From: Proteobacteria bacterium ST_bin11
GTDB lineage: Bacteria > Pseudomonadota > Gammaproteobacteria > Methylococcales > Methylomonadaceae
Direction: 5' to 3'
Assembly (NCBI GenBank): GCA_002083615.1
Contig: MSXO01000049.1
Span: 1-42,891, forward strand
Length of the DNA stretch: 42,891 nt
Shown here: positions 15,266-24,691 of the stretch, in pieces
How positions within the stretch are numbered: the first letter of the stretch is position 1
Layout: each line of letters opens with the position of its first letter
The notes under the pieces: generated by a model
Database searches by the model: none
Seen by the model: only the letters and a program-made list of their open reading frames with translations
What the model was told of the DNA's origin: nothing
Position numbers and translations under genes: made by a program

Positions 15266-16774
15266 ATGAAACACCCTATTATTCACCCTGTTTTGGCGAC
15301 GGGCGCCCTAGGTCTGTTGCTAGTGCTGCCGGGCTTGGTCAGCGCCGAAGATTATTACGTGCCGACCAAAGGCTATCGCGTTGAGCCGGCCCCTACCGAT
15401 CCACCCTTGTATGTCCGTAATTTGAGTAAAACCCAGTTCGAGCAATTTCGGGATGTGAAATGGCTGGATGTGGGGCTGGATTTTCGGACCCGCTACGAAT
15501 ACCGCGAAAACGACTTTAGGCCGCAACGTAACGGCACCTCGGAGTGGCGGCCCGATCCCGATAACCTGTGGTTACTCAGAACCCGCGCCTATGTCGGTAT
15601 CAAAGAGATCCTCGATCCCTTGCGCTTTGCGGTAGAGATGGAAGACGCCCGCAGTTACAACGGCTTGTACCCCAAAACCGATGCCGATGTGAACGAGTTT
15701 GAAATGATCCAGGGCTATGGTGAGTTGTATTTCGCCAATGCCCTGGGGCATAACCGACCGATCAGCATCCGCGCGGGGCGGATGCATCTGGAATTACTGG
15801 ATCGGCGCTTGATTGGTAATAACGAGTTCCGCAATACCACCAATAACTTCGATGGTTACCGGGTGCGCTTTGGTAAGAAACAAAACAACTGGGATTTAGA
15901 TACCTTTGCGCTGCAACCGGTCGAGCGGCTTAAATACGAGCTTGACCAACCTGACGAAGACACCTGGGTCTATGGGGCTGTGCTCAGCCTCAAGCAATGG
16001 TCGGAGTTTGTCACCCTCCAACCTTACTTTCTGGGGCGCAAAACCGACGGCGATCCGACCAATCGGGTGGCGGCCAATCGCAAACCCAGTATGGACATTT
16101 ACGCGCCGGGTTTTCGGGCTTATGGCTTTTTTGGCGGCGGCTTTGATTTCGACGCCGATGTCAATAAACAATTCGGGCGTTTCGGCTCGCTGTCAGGCAC
16201 CAGGGAGTCCTTACGCCAACACGATGCGCTGGCCTATTCCTTGGAGTTAGGTTACAGCTTCGACCACGACTGGAAACCCAGAGCCAGTGTCTATTACGGT
16301 TACGGTACCGGCGATAAAAACGCCGGCGACAACATCAACCAACGCTTCGATGCCTTCTACGGCTTTAATCAACCCTGGTCGCGCAACGATTATTTCTCTT
16401 GGGACAATATCATCGCACCGAAAGCCCGCTTGGAGTTTACGCCCTACAAAGACGTACGGGTCGATACCGCTTACAACCTGTATTGGCAGGAAAGCGAAAC
16501 CGGCGGCTGGAATCGCGCCGGCTTACGCGACACCACGGGTCGCAGCGGGGCCTTCCTGGGTCACGAGTTTGATATCCGCGTGCGGCATAAGCTCAATCCC
16601 TACGTGGACTGGAGCATGAGTTATGCGCGCTTCACCCCCGGCGGCTTCACAGAATCCAGGGCTTTGCCGGTCTCTCAAGGCGGGCAGGGCGCTTACACCA
16701 GTGAGCCGAGCAATTTCTTCTATTTTGAAGTATCGCTGAATGCCTTTGGCGATGGTAAGCCTACTTACAAATAA
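15266..16774 (+). CDS. Alginate-export-type outer-membrane porin
   Basis: A 503-residue protein starting MKHPIIHPVLATGALGLLL with a signal peptide ending near VSA (residue 27). The mature protein has the strand-rich pattern of the alginate_exp family: LDVGLDFRTRYEYRENDF near the start, LRTRAYVGIKEILDPLRFAVEMEDARSY, RAGRMHLELLDRRLIGNNEFRNT, and SMSYARFTPGGF near the end. It should form an outer-membrane channel. Despite the family name, no alginate genes are present. Its place 90 bases after yezD and divergent from cysTWA suggests passage of sulfate or organosulfur compounds, which is inference. The start at 15266 is chosen for the signal peptide; no strong ribosome binding site is seen. Confidence 0.82.
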   Translation: MKHPIIHPVLATGALGLLLVLPGLVSAEDYYVPTKGYRVEPAPTDPPLYVRNLSKTQFEQFRDVKWLDVGLDFRTRYEYRENDFRPQRNGTSEWRPDPDNLWLLRTRAYVGIKEILDPLRFAVEMEDARSYNGLYPKTDADVNEFEMIQGYGELYFANALGHNRPISIRAGRMHLELLDRRLIGNNEFRNTTNNFDGYRVRFGKKQNNWDLDTFALQPVERLKYELDQPDEDTWVYGAVLSLKQWSEFVTLQPYFLGRKTDGDPTNRVAANRKPSMDIYAPGFRAYGFFGGGFDFDADVNKQFGRFGSLSGTRESLRQHDALAYSLELGYSFDHDWKPRASVYYGYGTGDKNAGDNINQRFDAFYGFNQPWSRNDYFSWDNIIAPKARLEFTPYKDVRVDTAYNLYWQESETGGWNRAGLRDTTGRSGAFLGHEFDIRVRHKLNPYVDWSMSYARFTPGGFTESRALPVSQGGQGAYTSEPSNFFYFEVSLNAFGDGKPTYK

Positions 16775-17277
16775 ACCTGATCAACAGAAAGCTTCACTCA
16801 ACCTCAAAAGACCGTCATTCCGACACGGATAAACGTCGCGCTGACCGCTGCCGGCGCTAAGCCGGGAAGCGAATCCAGGCGAAATTGATGATTCGAAGTG
16901 GACCTATCCATGGCGGACGATACCCACTTATCGTGGCTAGGGCCGCTTGCCTGAAGACGCTTGCCAATCAGGTCGGTAAATGTCCGGTCGGGCTTGCTAG
17001 GGACTGTGCAGCGTCATGCGAAATAAATAAATTTATCCCATTGCAAAAGCAATGATTTAGGCTGGTTAAAAGTACGGCATTTGGCTGGTAAATCTTATTC
17101 AAATAACATAGTTTAAATAATTCGGCCTTTGTTTGGTTGCCTAGGAAGTAATGTAGTCGTTGATTTATAAGGTTTTTACCAGTTGTGGTCCGAAACCTGT
17201 TTAAGGTTTATGGTTATCCCAGTAAGGATCAGAAGGAAATGACGACAATTTTCATTGATCTTCCTGGCGTTAGCGTT
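16775..17277. other. Intergenic region before second PEP-CTERM leader
   Basis: I see no gene in these 500 bases. The left part (16800-16990) is GC-rich and contains fragments such as GCCGGCGCTAAGCCGG that can fold; the right part (17030-17170) is AT-rich and likely holds the promoter of the next gene. A weak -24/-12-like spacing (GG at 17187-17188, GT at 17199-17200) is present but its flanks do not match the sigma-54 consensus. Confidence 0.35.
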
Positions 17278-17344
17278 GCCACACCCGTCGCGAGGCGGGG
17301 TCGGAAAGTTATGGGTCTCAAGGGTTTGAGATAGCCGAACCGCG
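17278..17344 (+). ncRNA. Structured leader RNA, GEMM-I (c-di-GMP-I riboswitch)-like, copy 2
   Basis: This element repeats copy 1 (9294-9360) base for base through the first hairpin with its GCGA tetraloop, the GGAAAGTT junction and the GGGTCTCA/TGAGAT stem. The loops and the 3' arm differ (GCCGAACCGCG here, GCCGGGCCGCC in copy 1). The same core positions correspond to GEMM-I. A 5' GCGTT could pair with 3' AACCGC with one bulged base as a short P1. It precedes the second PEP-CTERM gene by about 180 bases. Confidence 0.55.
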
Positions 17345-17524
17345 CACCGACCTGACGGGGGGAGGATGGAAGCGATGTTTGTGAGCAAGGCGCGCTGAGA
17401 ACATTACTGCTAACAACGTTTTTTAAAACAGTAATTGTTGCTGTTTGATTTTGGATATTTTTTGACGCTGCCGGTATTTTCTTGGCAGCGTGACATTTTT
17501 TCTTGATTTTTAGTGGGTCTACAA

Positions 17525-18331
17525 ATGAACAAAAAACTCAATAAAGCCATTGCCGGTTTGTTAGGTGTGGTGGCTCTTTCTGCTGTATCTTCTCAGGCCA
17601 GCGCTTTCTCATCCACTTCTTTGGGGACGTTTACTGGCGCGACTATTACCCGAGATGACGCAACTCCTTTCAAATCCTGGTCGGATTATGGTGCCAACAT
17701 CAATTTTGGCTGGGTACACACAGCTGACTGGTTCAAACTGCAAGTCGGTTCAGCGGCAGACATTGCTGCTGGAAACGCCTTTGATGTCGGGTTTAAATTG
17801 ACTGGACGCGGTACGACACAACCCTTAAACGCCGGTGGCTTCACCTTATGGACTAGCGGTACTGCCGCGACGGTTGATGGCGGTGGTTTTCACGAATACA
17901 ACCAAGTTCGTGGACCTAATGATGGCGGTAAAACAACCAATAACAACATAGGCAATGTCATCAGTGGCAGCAATGGCTGGGTGGGTTATGCCCAAAACGG
18001 CTTGAGCTTTACCAATGGTGATGGTGACTCGGTTGCCAACGGCGGTGCTTGGAATACCAGTTCCCCCTATTTAACCGGCGGTGCAGCCAGTTCTATCGGT
18101 GGAGCAACACTTGATTTGTATGGTTTGAAAGCGGGTTATTATCTGATCGGTTTAGGTGGTGTCTGCCCGGATGACAATGCAGGATGTATCTCGACTAGTC
18201 CCGGATCAAGACATTATACGTTCAGCGTGTCTTCTACTGCCGCGCCAGTCCCTGTGCCTGGCGCAGTTTGGTTATTTGGCAGTGCGATGGCTGGCTTGGT
18301 CGGCTTCAGCAGACGCAAGCTGGTTGCTTAA
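17525..18331 (+). CDS. PEP-CTERM sorting-signal protein
   Basis: A 268-residue secreted protein starting MNKKLNKAIAG with a signal peptide ending near ASA (about residue 27). The C-terminus carries VPVPGAVWLFGSA, a hydrophobic helix and the basic RRK cluster (about 242-268), nearly the same signal as the 9451 gene. The mature part is Gly-, Ser- and Asn-rich with no recognised domain; SWSDYGANINFGWVHTADWFKLQVG and a CPDDNAGC pair of cysteines are notable. Translation could also start at GTG 17513, but ATG 17525 gives a normal signal peptide. A GEMM-I-like leader lies upstream and a terminator downstream at 18441-18477. Confidence 0.85.
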   Translation: MNKKLNKAIAGLLGVVALSAVSSQASAFSSTSLGTFTGATITRDDATPFKSWSDYGANINFGWVHTADWFKLQVGSAADIAAGNAFDVGFKLTGRGTTQPLNAGGFTLWTSGTAATVDGGGFHEYNQVRGPNDGGKTTNNNIGNVISGSNGWVGYAQNGLSFTNGDGDSVANGGAWNTSSPYLTGGAASSIGGATLDLYGLKAGYYLIGLGGVCPDDNAGCISTSPGSRHYTFSVSSTAAPVPVPGAVWLFGSAMAGLVGFSRRKLVA

Positions 18332-18802
18332 CTGAAATTTAGGAAAAAATGGAAGGCCCAAGGGAGTAGGCACAAGGTTTTGAACAAGGACAATCAAAAT
18401 CAAGGATGTTGAAGGATTAATCAGGCATGGAAGCGTATAGCCCCGAATGACGGAATGGATCCGGTTCGGGGTTTTTTATGGGTAAAATTTTAGGTATGCC
18501 CATCTCAAAACAGTGATTAAAATTGAAGGCAAAAGTATCAGCGTCAAAATCGGGATTTACAACAGCCGGTTGAAGCACTCAATTCTATTGATTACTCTGC
18601 CATCGCGGGTGGTGCGGCGCTAGTTTTCGAATTGCTGGATACTCTGATTATTGCTGCGTATCGGGCTGATTGATCATGATTTGCCTTAGGCAAAGCAGGC
18701 GGTATTGTCATTCCCCTTCGCTGGGAAGCATGCGGGTTAGAAACGCCGAACATTATCCGGATGTCTTTCTTAAACGGTTTTCGCCGGAATTAATTGTTTA
18801 TT
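18332..18802. other. Intergenic region after second PEP-CTERM gene
   Basis: Apart from the terminator at 18441-18477 I see no supportable gene. A short frame after 18500 begins VIKIEGKSISVKIG but stops within 40 codons. The last part leads into the sulfotransferase gene without a clear promoter. Confidence 0.35.
18441..18477 (+). terminator. Intrinsic terminator
   Basis: CCCCGAA (18441-18447) pairs with TTCGGGG (18465-18471) and is followed directly by TTTTTT (18472-18477). It is the best rho-independent terminator in the window and ends the PEP-CTERM transcript, 110 bases after its stop codon. Confidence 0.8.
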
Positions 18803-20416
18803 ATGATTTCACCTATAAAAACCCATCGAAATGCGCAGTGCCCTTGCGGTAGCGGCAAGAAATACAAAGCATGCTGTGCTGGCATAGCAAGCGCTAACCC
18901 CGCGGATTCTAAAATTGACATCGAAGCAGTGCATTGCTTGGCAAATAACGCCATTGCCCGCGCCGATTTTTTGGAAGCGGAACACTGCTTTCGGAAATTG
19001 GCTGAAGCCAAACCCAAAGACGCGTATTTTCAAGCAAGCTTGGGGCAAGCTCTTTGCTGGTTAAGGCGAAAAAAAGAAGGTGTCAGTCATTTAATGCAAG
19101 CCGCTAAACTGCTGGAACGACAAGCCAATAAAAGCCGAGATCCGAAATTTTTGGTCGACCTATCCGCACAATTGATGCATTGGGGTGAAGTGGGCATGGG
19201 TGAAAAGCTGGCTCGTCTCGCCGTTGCAATGGCCCCTAATTCTCCCAGTGTGTTAAATAATCTGGTGCTCTGCCTGACGCGGGTAAATCGAAATGCAGAC
19301 GCTTTACCGCTCTCGCAAAAGGTGTGTCGGCTAATACCCGAGCATCCGGGTTGTAATATTGTGTTGGCAATGCTGGAAGCCCAGCTAGTCAATACAGAGC
19401 AAGCATTGACCAGATTAAATAGCGTTATTGAACAAGACCTTGATCCTGAACAAACCGCGCGCGCATGGTTGGAAAAAGCAGTGATTCTGGATAAAAGCGC
19501 CGCTTACGACGACGCTTATTTTGCCATGATCAAAGCCGGTGAAATGCATGCTGCCCTATCACCCTACACCCCCGCACAACGCGAATTAATATTTGATACC
19601 TTAGAGCGTAATCGCGCTGGATTTGATCGGAATTTATTAAACCAGTGGCCCGTTCAAAACTTGACCGATGATGAATTGCCTGTGCCGGTCTTTTTGCTGG
19701 GTTTTTTGCGTTCTGGAACCACGTTGACTGAGCAAGTATTAGGCACTCATCCCCAGATTATCGCGACAGACGAGAGCTCTATTATTCATGAGGTGACGGT
19801 AGAACTGGAAAAAATGAGCCAGATTAGCGGGGACCATGCCAAGGCCTTGTCCGCGCTAAAGGTCTCGCAAATCAAACCGCTCCGGCAGTTCTATTGGCGA
19901 CGAATGCGCGAGGAATATGGCGAGGAGGTTATGTCGCGGCAACTGGTTGATAAAAATGCGCTTAATACGATCGAGTTAGGTGTTATCAGCGTTATTTTTC
20001 CAGAAGCGAAAATTATATTTGCGCTACGCGATCCGAGGGACGTCTGTCTAAGTTGTTTCATGCAATCTTTTAGCCCATCACCAGCGACCGCAAACATGAC
20101 GTCATTGCCGAATATTGCCAGACAATACTCAGAAGTTATGGGGTATTGGTTAGCATTGCGAGACCGGATGCAACCCAAATTTCTAGAATTGCGTTATGAA
20201 GATACTGTCAGCAATTTTGAAGTCACTTTCCGACAGGTATTTGCTTTTATTGGCGTCGACTGGCACGAATCCGTTAGTAAATTTCATGAACGAGCCAAAG
20301 GACGATATATCTCTACCCCGAGTTTTGCAGCTGTTTCGAAGCCGGTTTACAACTCGGCAATTCAGCGTTGGCTTAACTATGAACCGCATTTCGAAGCGAT
20401 ACAGCCTCAGCTTTAA
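18803..20416 (+). CDS. SEC-C / TPR / sulfotransferase fusion protein
   Basis: A 537-residue soluble protein with three parts. Residues 13-25 hold a SEC-C zinc-binding motif (CPCGSGKKYKACC). Residues about 40-250 are helical TPR-like repeats. Residues about 293-537 are a sulfotransferase: the PAPS 5'-phosphosulfate loop LLGFLRSGTT is at 298-307 and the 3'-phosphate motif RDPRDVCLS at 409-417. TPR-sulfotransferases transfer sulfate from PAPS to carbohydrate or protein acceptors. The ATG at 18803 is chosen over an upstream TTG (18794). It follows a PEP-CTERM gene on the same strand but after a terminator, so it is probably separately transcribed. Sulfation of a surface glycan or of a PEP-CTERM protein is a guess. 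Confidence 0.85.
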   Translation: MISPIKTHRNAQCPCGSGKKYKACCAGIASANPADSKIDIEAVHCLANNAIARADFLEAEHCFRKLAEAKPKDAYFQASLGQALCWLRRKKEGVSHLMQAAKLLERQANKSRDPKFLVDLSAQLMHWGEVGMGEKLARLAVAMAPNSPSVLNNLVLCLTRVNRNADALPLSQKVCRLIPEHPGCNIVLAMLEAQLVNTEQALTRLNSVIEQDLDPEQTARAWLEKAVILDKSAAYDDAYFAMIKAGEMHAALSPYTPAQRELIFDTLERNRAGFDRNLLNQWPVQNLTDDELPVPVFLLGFLRSGTTLTEQVLGTHPQIIATDESSIIHEVTVELEKMSQISGDHAKALSALKVSQIKPLRQFYWRRMREEYGEEVMSRQLVDKNALNTIELGVISVIFPEAKIIFALRDPRDVCLSCFMQSFSPSPATANMTSLPNIARQYSEVMGYWLALRDRMQPKFLELRYEDTVSNFEVTFRQVFAFIGVDWHESVSKFHERAKGRYISTPSFAAVSKPVYNSAIQRWLNYEPHFEAIQPQL

Positions 20417-20452
20417 CCGTTTATCGATTTGTTTGGCTATAACGAAAAGCAC

Positions 20453-21823
20453 TCATAAATCGTTCAACACTGCCAGCGCTTCTTGAATATTGCTCACAGC
20501 ATGAATCTGCAGGTTTTGAACACTGTCTTTGGGTTTGTTGCTTTTGGGGATAACGGCGCGTTTAAATCCGTGTTTGGCGGCTTCATTCAGACGCGCATGA
20601 CCATTGGCGACCGGACGGATTTCGCCGTTTAAACCGATCTCGCCAAAAAATACCGTGTCGTAAGGAATGATGCGGTCTTTCAAGCTGGACACTACCCCCA
20701 CTAAAATCGCCAAATCGGTGCTGGTTTCGCTGACTTTGATGCCGCCGACCACATTGGCGTAAATCTCGTCGTTGCCGGTGAAAATGCCGCCATGGCGGGA
20801 TAACACCGCTAACAACATCGCCAACCGGTTTTGATCCAACCCCACTGCCAGTCGACGCGGATTGCCGTATTGGCTTTCGGTGACCAGTGCCTGAATCTCC
20901 ACCAATAAAGGCCGCGTCCCTTCCCACAACACCGTCACCACGCTACCCGGTGAAGGCTTTTCCGCCCGTGATAAAAACATCGCTGAGGGGGTTTTCACTT
21001 CCTTCAAGCCGCTGCTTTCCATAGCAAAAAAACCTAGTTCGCCGACGCTGCCGAAGCGGTTTTTATCGGCCCGTAGCACCCTAAAGCGCGAATCATCGGT
21101 GGATGACAGCACCACTTGGGCGTCGACAATGTGACTCAAGGTCATCGGGCCCGCTAACGATTGATCCTTGGTGACATGGCCCACGAAAAAAAACGACACG
21201 CCGCTGCGTTTGGCGTATTGGGTCAAGTAACTGGCCGATTCTCTCACTTGCGAGACAGAACCGGGTGCCGACTCGGAATCAGCGGTGTACATCACCTGAA
21301 TCGAGTCGATGATGACCACCTGCGGTTTTTCGTCATCCAAGACTTGGCAAATCTGCTGTACCGAGGTTTCGGCCAGCATTTTGATGCCGATGGTTTTTAA
21401 GCTCAAGCGGTGGGCGCGTTCAGCGATTTGCTGTAGTGACTCTTCGCCGGATACGTACAATACCGACATGCGCTCGCCGATATGCGCGATGGCCTGCAAC
21501 AGAATGGTGCTTTTCCCCGCCCCCGGCGCACCGCCGATCAACACCACGCTGCCGGTGACGATGCCGCCGCCCAACACCCTGTCGAATTCTGTCAATCCGG
21601 TAGAAATGCGTTCGGCTTCGGCGAGATTGACGTCCGATAGCAAACGTACTTCGCTGCGGCTACCGGCATACCCCGCGTGTTCTCTGCCGGGTTTCGCGGT
21701 GCTGCCCAGCCGGACTTCTTTGATCGTGTTCCACGCGCCGCATTGATTACATTGCCCGGACCAGCCGGGATAATCAGCGCCGCATTCGGTACAGACAAAG
21801 GCGGATTTGGGTTTTTTAGCCAT
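20453..21823 (-). CDS. radA: DNA repair protein RadA (Sms)
   Basis: A 456-residue protein with canonical RadA layout: zinc finger cysteines C11, C14, C25 and C28, Walker A GGAPGAGKST at 97-106, the RadA-specific KNRFG at 254-258, and a C-terminal Lon-protease-like domain (GEIGLNGEIRPVANGHARLNEAAKHG). RadA is a hexameric helicase that promotes branch migration during recombination. It is convergent with the sulfotransferase gene, with 36 bases between stops. Confidence 0.96.
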   Translation of the reverse strand: MAKKPKSAFVCTECGADYPGWSGQCNQCGAWNTIKEVRLGSTAKPGREHAGYAGSRSEVRLLSDVNLAEAERISTGLTEFDRVLGGGIVTGSVVLIGGAPGAGKSTILLQAIAHIGERMSVLYVSGEESLQQIAERAHRLSLKTIGIKMLAETSVQQICQVLDDEKPQVVIIDSIQVMYTADSESAPGSVSQVRESASYLTQYAKRSGVSFFFVGHVTKDQSLAGPMTLSHIVDAQVVLSSTDDSRFRVLRADKNRFGSVGELGFFAMESSGLKEVKTPSAMFLSRAEKPSPGSVVTVLWEGTRPLLVEIQALVTESQYGNPRRLAVGLDQNRLAMLLAVLSRHGGIFTGNDEIYANVVGGIKVSETSTDLAILVGVVSSLKDRIIPYDTVFFGEIGLNGEIRPVANGHARLNEAAKHGFKRAVIPKSNKPKDSVQNLQIHAVSNIQEALAVLNDL

Positions 21824-22018
21824 GATATTGATCGGATTTTTATGGGGTGAAGGGCTGAAAGATAATGTTAAATGCCCTCGGGCTGTCGTTCCTAGTGTAA
21901 AGCAGCTAACCAGGCGTCGGCACCATCCCCTGCGGGGTTGGTTGGCCGTTGTTACCTTACACCACGATTATCGATGACGTAAGGGTTTTGAAATGACCTG
22001 ATTTTCCCCGCGATTATT

Positions 22019-22039
22019 CCGCTGAACTCGATTCAGCGG
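22019..22039 (-). terminator. Hairpin after NodT-type gene, terminator-like
   Basis: CCGCTGAA (22019-22026) pairs perfectly with TTCAGCGG (22032-22039) around a 5-base loop, 22 bases past the stop of the outer-membrane factor gene on the minus strand. The following AATAATC is not a T run, so it may be a weak or Rho-assisted terminator. Confidence 0.4.
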
Positions 22040-22061
22040 GCCAAATGAGTGGTGGTAAAAG

Positions 22062-23543
22062 TTAATCGACCAGCGGCAAAATCAAATAATCCGTCCATTT
22101 CCGATCGCCATCGGCTTCATCTGCCGTGGGTACCTGGGTATCATTCCAACCGCCACCCAAGGCTTTTACCAGTAACACGGATGCCGACAAACGTTGCCCC
22201 AGTAATTGCGTAGCGGTTTGTTGATTGGACAAGGCGGCGGTTTGCGCGGTCATCACGTTTAGATAACTGACAGTGCCGGCTTGATATTGGTTATTGGTAA
22301 GGGCCAAAGCCTGTTTCGCCGCCGCAACCGCTTTATCCTGCACGCGGGTTTCTTCTTCCAAAATGCGTAGCGCGGCCAAATTGTCTTCCACCTCTTGAAA
22401 GCCGGTGAGTACGGTTTGTCGGTAGGCAGCGACGCTGGCGTCATAGGCGTCTATCGCTTGTCTGTATTGGGCATTCTTGGCGCCGCCATCGAATAGCGTT
22501 AATGCCAAGCCCGCCGGACCTAAAGACCAAAAGCGTCGGGCCATAGTGAACAGAGTATCGGCGGCCTGCGACTGAAAACCGTTGGTCGTAGCCAAATTCA
22601 AGGTTGGGAAATACGCCGCTTTTGCAACGCCGATTTGCGCATTGGCAGCAGCGATTTTACGTTCTGCTGCGGCGATATCAGGGCGACGTTCCAATAACTC
22701 CGACGGTAGATTCACTGGAACGCCGGGCGGCTGTGCGTCTAATGGTGATGCCGCCAACGCCAGCTCTGCCGGCGTCTTACCAATCAGTACCGCGATTGCA
22801 TGCTCCAACTTGGCGCGTTGTACCCCCAAGTCGATCGATTGGGCGCGCACTGTTTCCAATTGAGTTTCCGCTTGCACTACATCGGCTTTGGCCGCCACCC
22901 CCACCGCGTAGCGATTCTTGGTGATCTGCAAGGTTTTCGCAAACGCGGCCACCGTCTCGTCCAATATCGATTTTTGTGCGTCCAGGGTTCTCATTTGAAA
23001 GTAACTGTCCGCCAATGCCGATTGGCTGGACAGAACCAAGCCATGCAAGGTAGCGGCGCTGGCTTGGGCGTTGCTGGTATTGGTTTCTACTTGGCGGCGC
23101 ACACTACCCCATAAATCAGGCTCCCAGGCTACCCCGGCAGCCTGAGCAAACAGATTCCGCACCCCACCCACCGCCACGTTTTGGCCGGTGGCGGCGCGGA
23201 AGCGGCTGAAAGTACCGCTCAGAGTCGCGACTGGCAGCAAGGAAGATTGCGTAGACTGAACCAAATGTTGGGCTTGTCGGTACTGCGCTTCGGCTTGGAT
23301 AATGGACTGATTGGCGCCGGCAACCTGTTCTTCCAGGGTATTTAAATTGGGGTCGTTAAAAATTTCCCACCACTTACCCGGCAAGCCGCTATCGCTGGGT
23401 TGGGCCTGTTTCCAACCCTTCACCTCTTTGAATTCCACGGGGACATCGGCTTGCGGACGGACATAATCTGGGCCTACCGTACAGGCAATCGATGTGAGGC
23501 TGAGTAGGGCAGTAATCAACGGTAAGCTTATTATCGAACGCAT
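22062..23543 (-). CDS. RND-type efflux outer-membrane lipoprotein (NodT family)
   Basis: A 493-residue outer-membrane factor. The signal peptide MRSIISLPLITALLSLTSIAC ends with a plausible lipidated Cys at 21, followed by TVGPDYVRP, the usual NodT-family start. Two outer-membrane-efflux repeats follow, with landmarks VNLPSELLERRPDIAAAERKIAAANAQIG and the heptad-rich LTNNQYQAGTVSYLNVMTAQTAAL. It would form a TolC-like exit duct. No membrane fusion protein or RND pump is adjacent, so its partners must lie elsewhere. A TTG three codons upstream (23552) is an alternative start; no clear ribosome binding site decides between them. Confidence 0.9.
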   Translation of the reverse strand: MRSIISLPLITALLSLTSIACTVGPDYVRPQADVPVEFKEVKGWKQAQPSDSGLPGKWWEIFNDPNLNTLEEQVAGANQSIIQAEAQYRQAQHLVQSTQSSLLPVATLSGTFSRFRAATGQNVAVGGVRNLFAQAAGVAWEPDLWGSVRRQVETNTSNAQASAATLHGLVLSSQSALADSYFQMRTLDAQKSILDETVAAFAKTLQITKNRYAVGVAAKADVVQAETQLETVRAQSIDLGVQRAKLEHAIAVLIGKTPAELALAASPLDAQPPGVPVNLPSELLERRPDIAAAERKIAAANAQIGVAKAAYFPTLNLATTNGFQSQAADTLFTMARRFWSLGPAGLALTLFDGGAKNAQYRQAIDAYDASVAAYRQTVLTGFQEVEDNLAALRILEEETRVQDKAVAAAKQALALTNNQYQAGTVSYLNVMTAQTAALSNQQTATQLLGQRLSASVLLVKALGGGWNDTQVPTADEADGDRKWTDYLILPLVD

Positions 23544-24061
23544 GCAACTCAAGGTTTAGATGGAATATCACGCTGGCCTGGCGGCGCGCTTAGCAAAGCG
23601 GCCCTGCTAATAAAGTCGGAAGCCCCAAAGGAGCTAGTACTGTCGTCGGGATTGCTCTTAACCGCCGCATAGGCTGGAAAGATCGCTTCTCACTTGACCG
23701 CACTCGGCGAGCGGGGCTAAGTCTATCATCATGATCGCATTTTTTTGACGATTCCAAATTAGTGCTAGTTGCCTGTCTAACGCTTCGTAGGCCCTCAGCC
23801 CGCCGGCAAAGCTGATCAAGCCGTCCGTAATTCCTAGCGGAATTGGCCTAGCGCTGATTGCATCCGACAAACTGAAACTCGCCGGTGATGGTTGCGCTCG
23901 CTTGTCTGGCAGACGCCGCGTTTACACCCACTTAAAGCGCGGTACGCTCTATGGCGCTGCTAGAGGGCCTGTCAGCCCCTTTGGCAGACTGGATTGTTAT
24001 TTCCAACACAAATTTTTAAAACTTAAATTAAGATGCCGCGATAATTCAAACGAGGATGAAT
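23544..24061. other. Intergenic region upstream of the NodT-type gene
   Basis: About 500 bases without a supportable gene. A minus-strand open frame at 23658-23870 has no recognisable domain and no good ribosome binding site. The last 60 bases before 24062 are AT-rich and probably hold the promoter of the small membrane protein gene. Confidence 0.35.
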
Positions 24062-24445
24062 ATGAATACAACCGATGCCATTATGAACAAGGGTCAGAAA
24101 CTCCATGAAGATGATGCGTATATTTTGCTGTGGACGAAATTTTTTGGTATCAGCCTGCTGGCGCTGACCTCATACTATGTCTACGACAAACAAAAGCAGC
24201 GACTGATTAAACTGATCAGCCGAGAAAAAACCTATTTGATGAGTATCAGCTACTACTTGACCCACGACTACGGCTTTACCCCCAAAATGGTGTTGGAAGG
24301 CATCAGCCTGTTTAAAGATTTTTCGACGGCCATAGCGGATAGAGGCAGCGAGACCTGGAAGACTTTTTTTGCGGAAAGCGCCAAAGATAAAGCCAGGACC
24401 TATGCCGTTCGAGGCGTCCGTAAGGATAAAAAAGCTAAGAATTAA
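24062..24445 (+). CDS. Small single-pass membrane protein, unknown function
   Basis: A 127-residue protein starting MNTTDAIMNKG. It has one predicted membrane helix (about residues 22-42, LWTKFFGISLLALTSYYVYD). A basic, helical, probably cytoplasmic domain follows (DKQKQRLIKLISREKTYLM ... GFTPKMVLEGISLFKDF), with a strongly basic end VRGVRKDKKAKN. GAGG at 24052-24055 lies 6 bases before this ATG and makes it a better start than the ATG at 24056. I recognise no family. It lies 250 bases before the cytochrome b-like gene on the same strand, but the gap makes co-transcription uncertain. Confidence 0.7.
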   Translation: MNTTDAIMNKGQKLHEDDAYILLWTKFFGISLLALTSYYVYDKQKQRLIKLISREKTYLMSISYYLTHDYGFTPKMVLEGISLFKDFSTAIADRGSETWKTFFAESAKDKARTYAVRGVRKDKKAKN

Positions 24446-24691
24446 TGTTTGGGTAGCGACTCTCGGGTTTGGCGATGCAAATCCGAGAGCGCTGTGAGCT
24501 TTGGTCGTTTGCCATTCTATAAGAGAAAGTCTACATCTGCTGCTAATACTCAGCCTAAGCAGCCAGCCTAGTAGCAGTATCTTTGCGTTTCTGGAAGGTT
24601 TACTATCGCTGCATTCGCCTGCATTACAGATTGTTTATCGCCTCCACATTAATTAGGTTGGTTTCTTTCCAAAGCTTAAGAAAATTGACAT

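Noticed and set aside
17187..17200. Possible sigma-54 promoter before the second PEP-CTERM leader
   Set aside because: Only the GG-N10-G spacing fits; the flanking bases do not match the consensus.
23658..23870. A 70-codon minus-strand frame upstream of the NodT-type gene
   Set aside because: No family resemblance and no ribosome binding site; probably chance.
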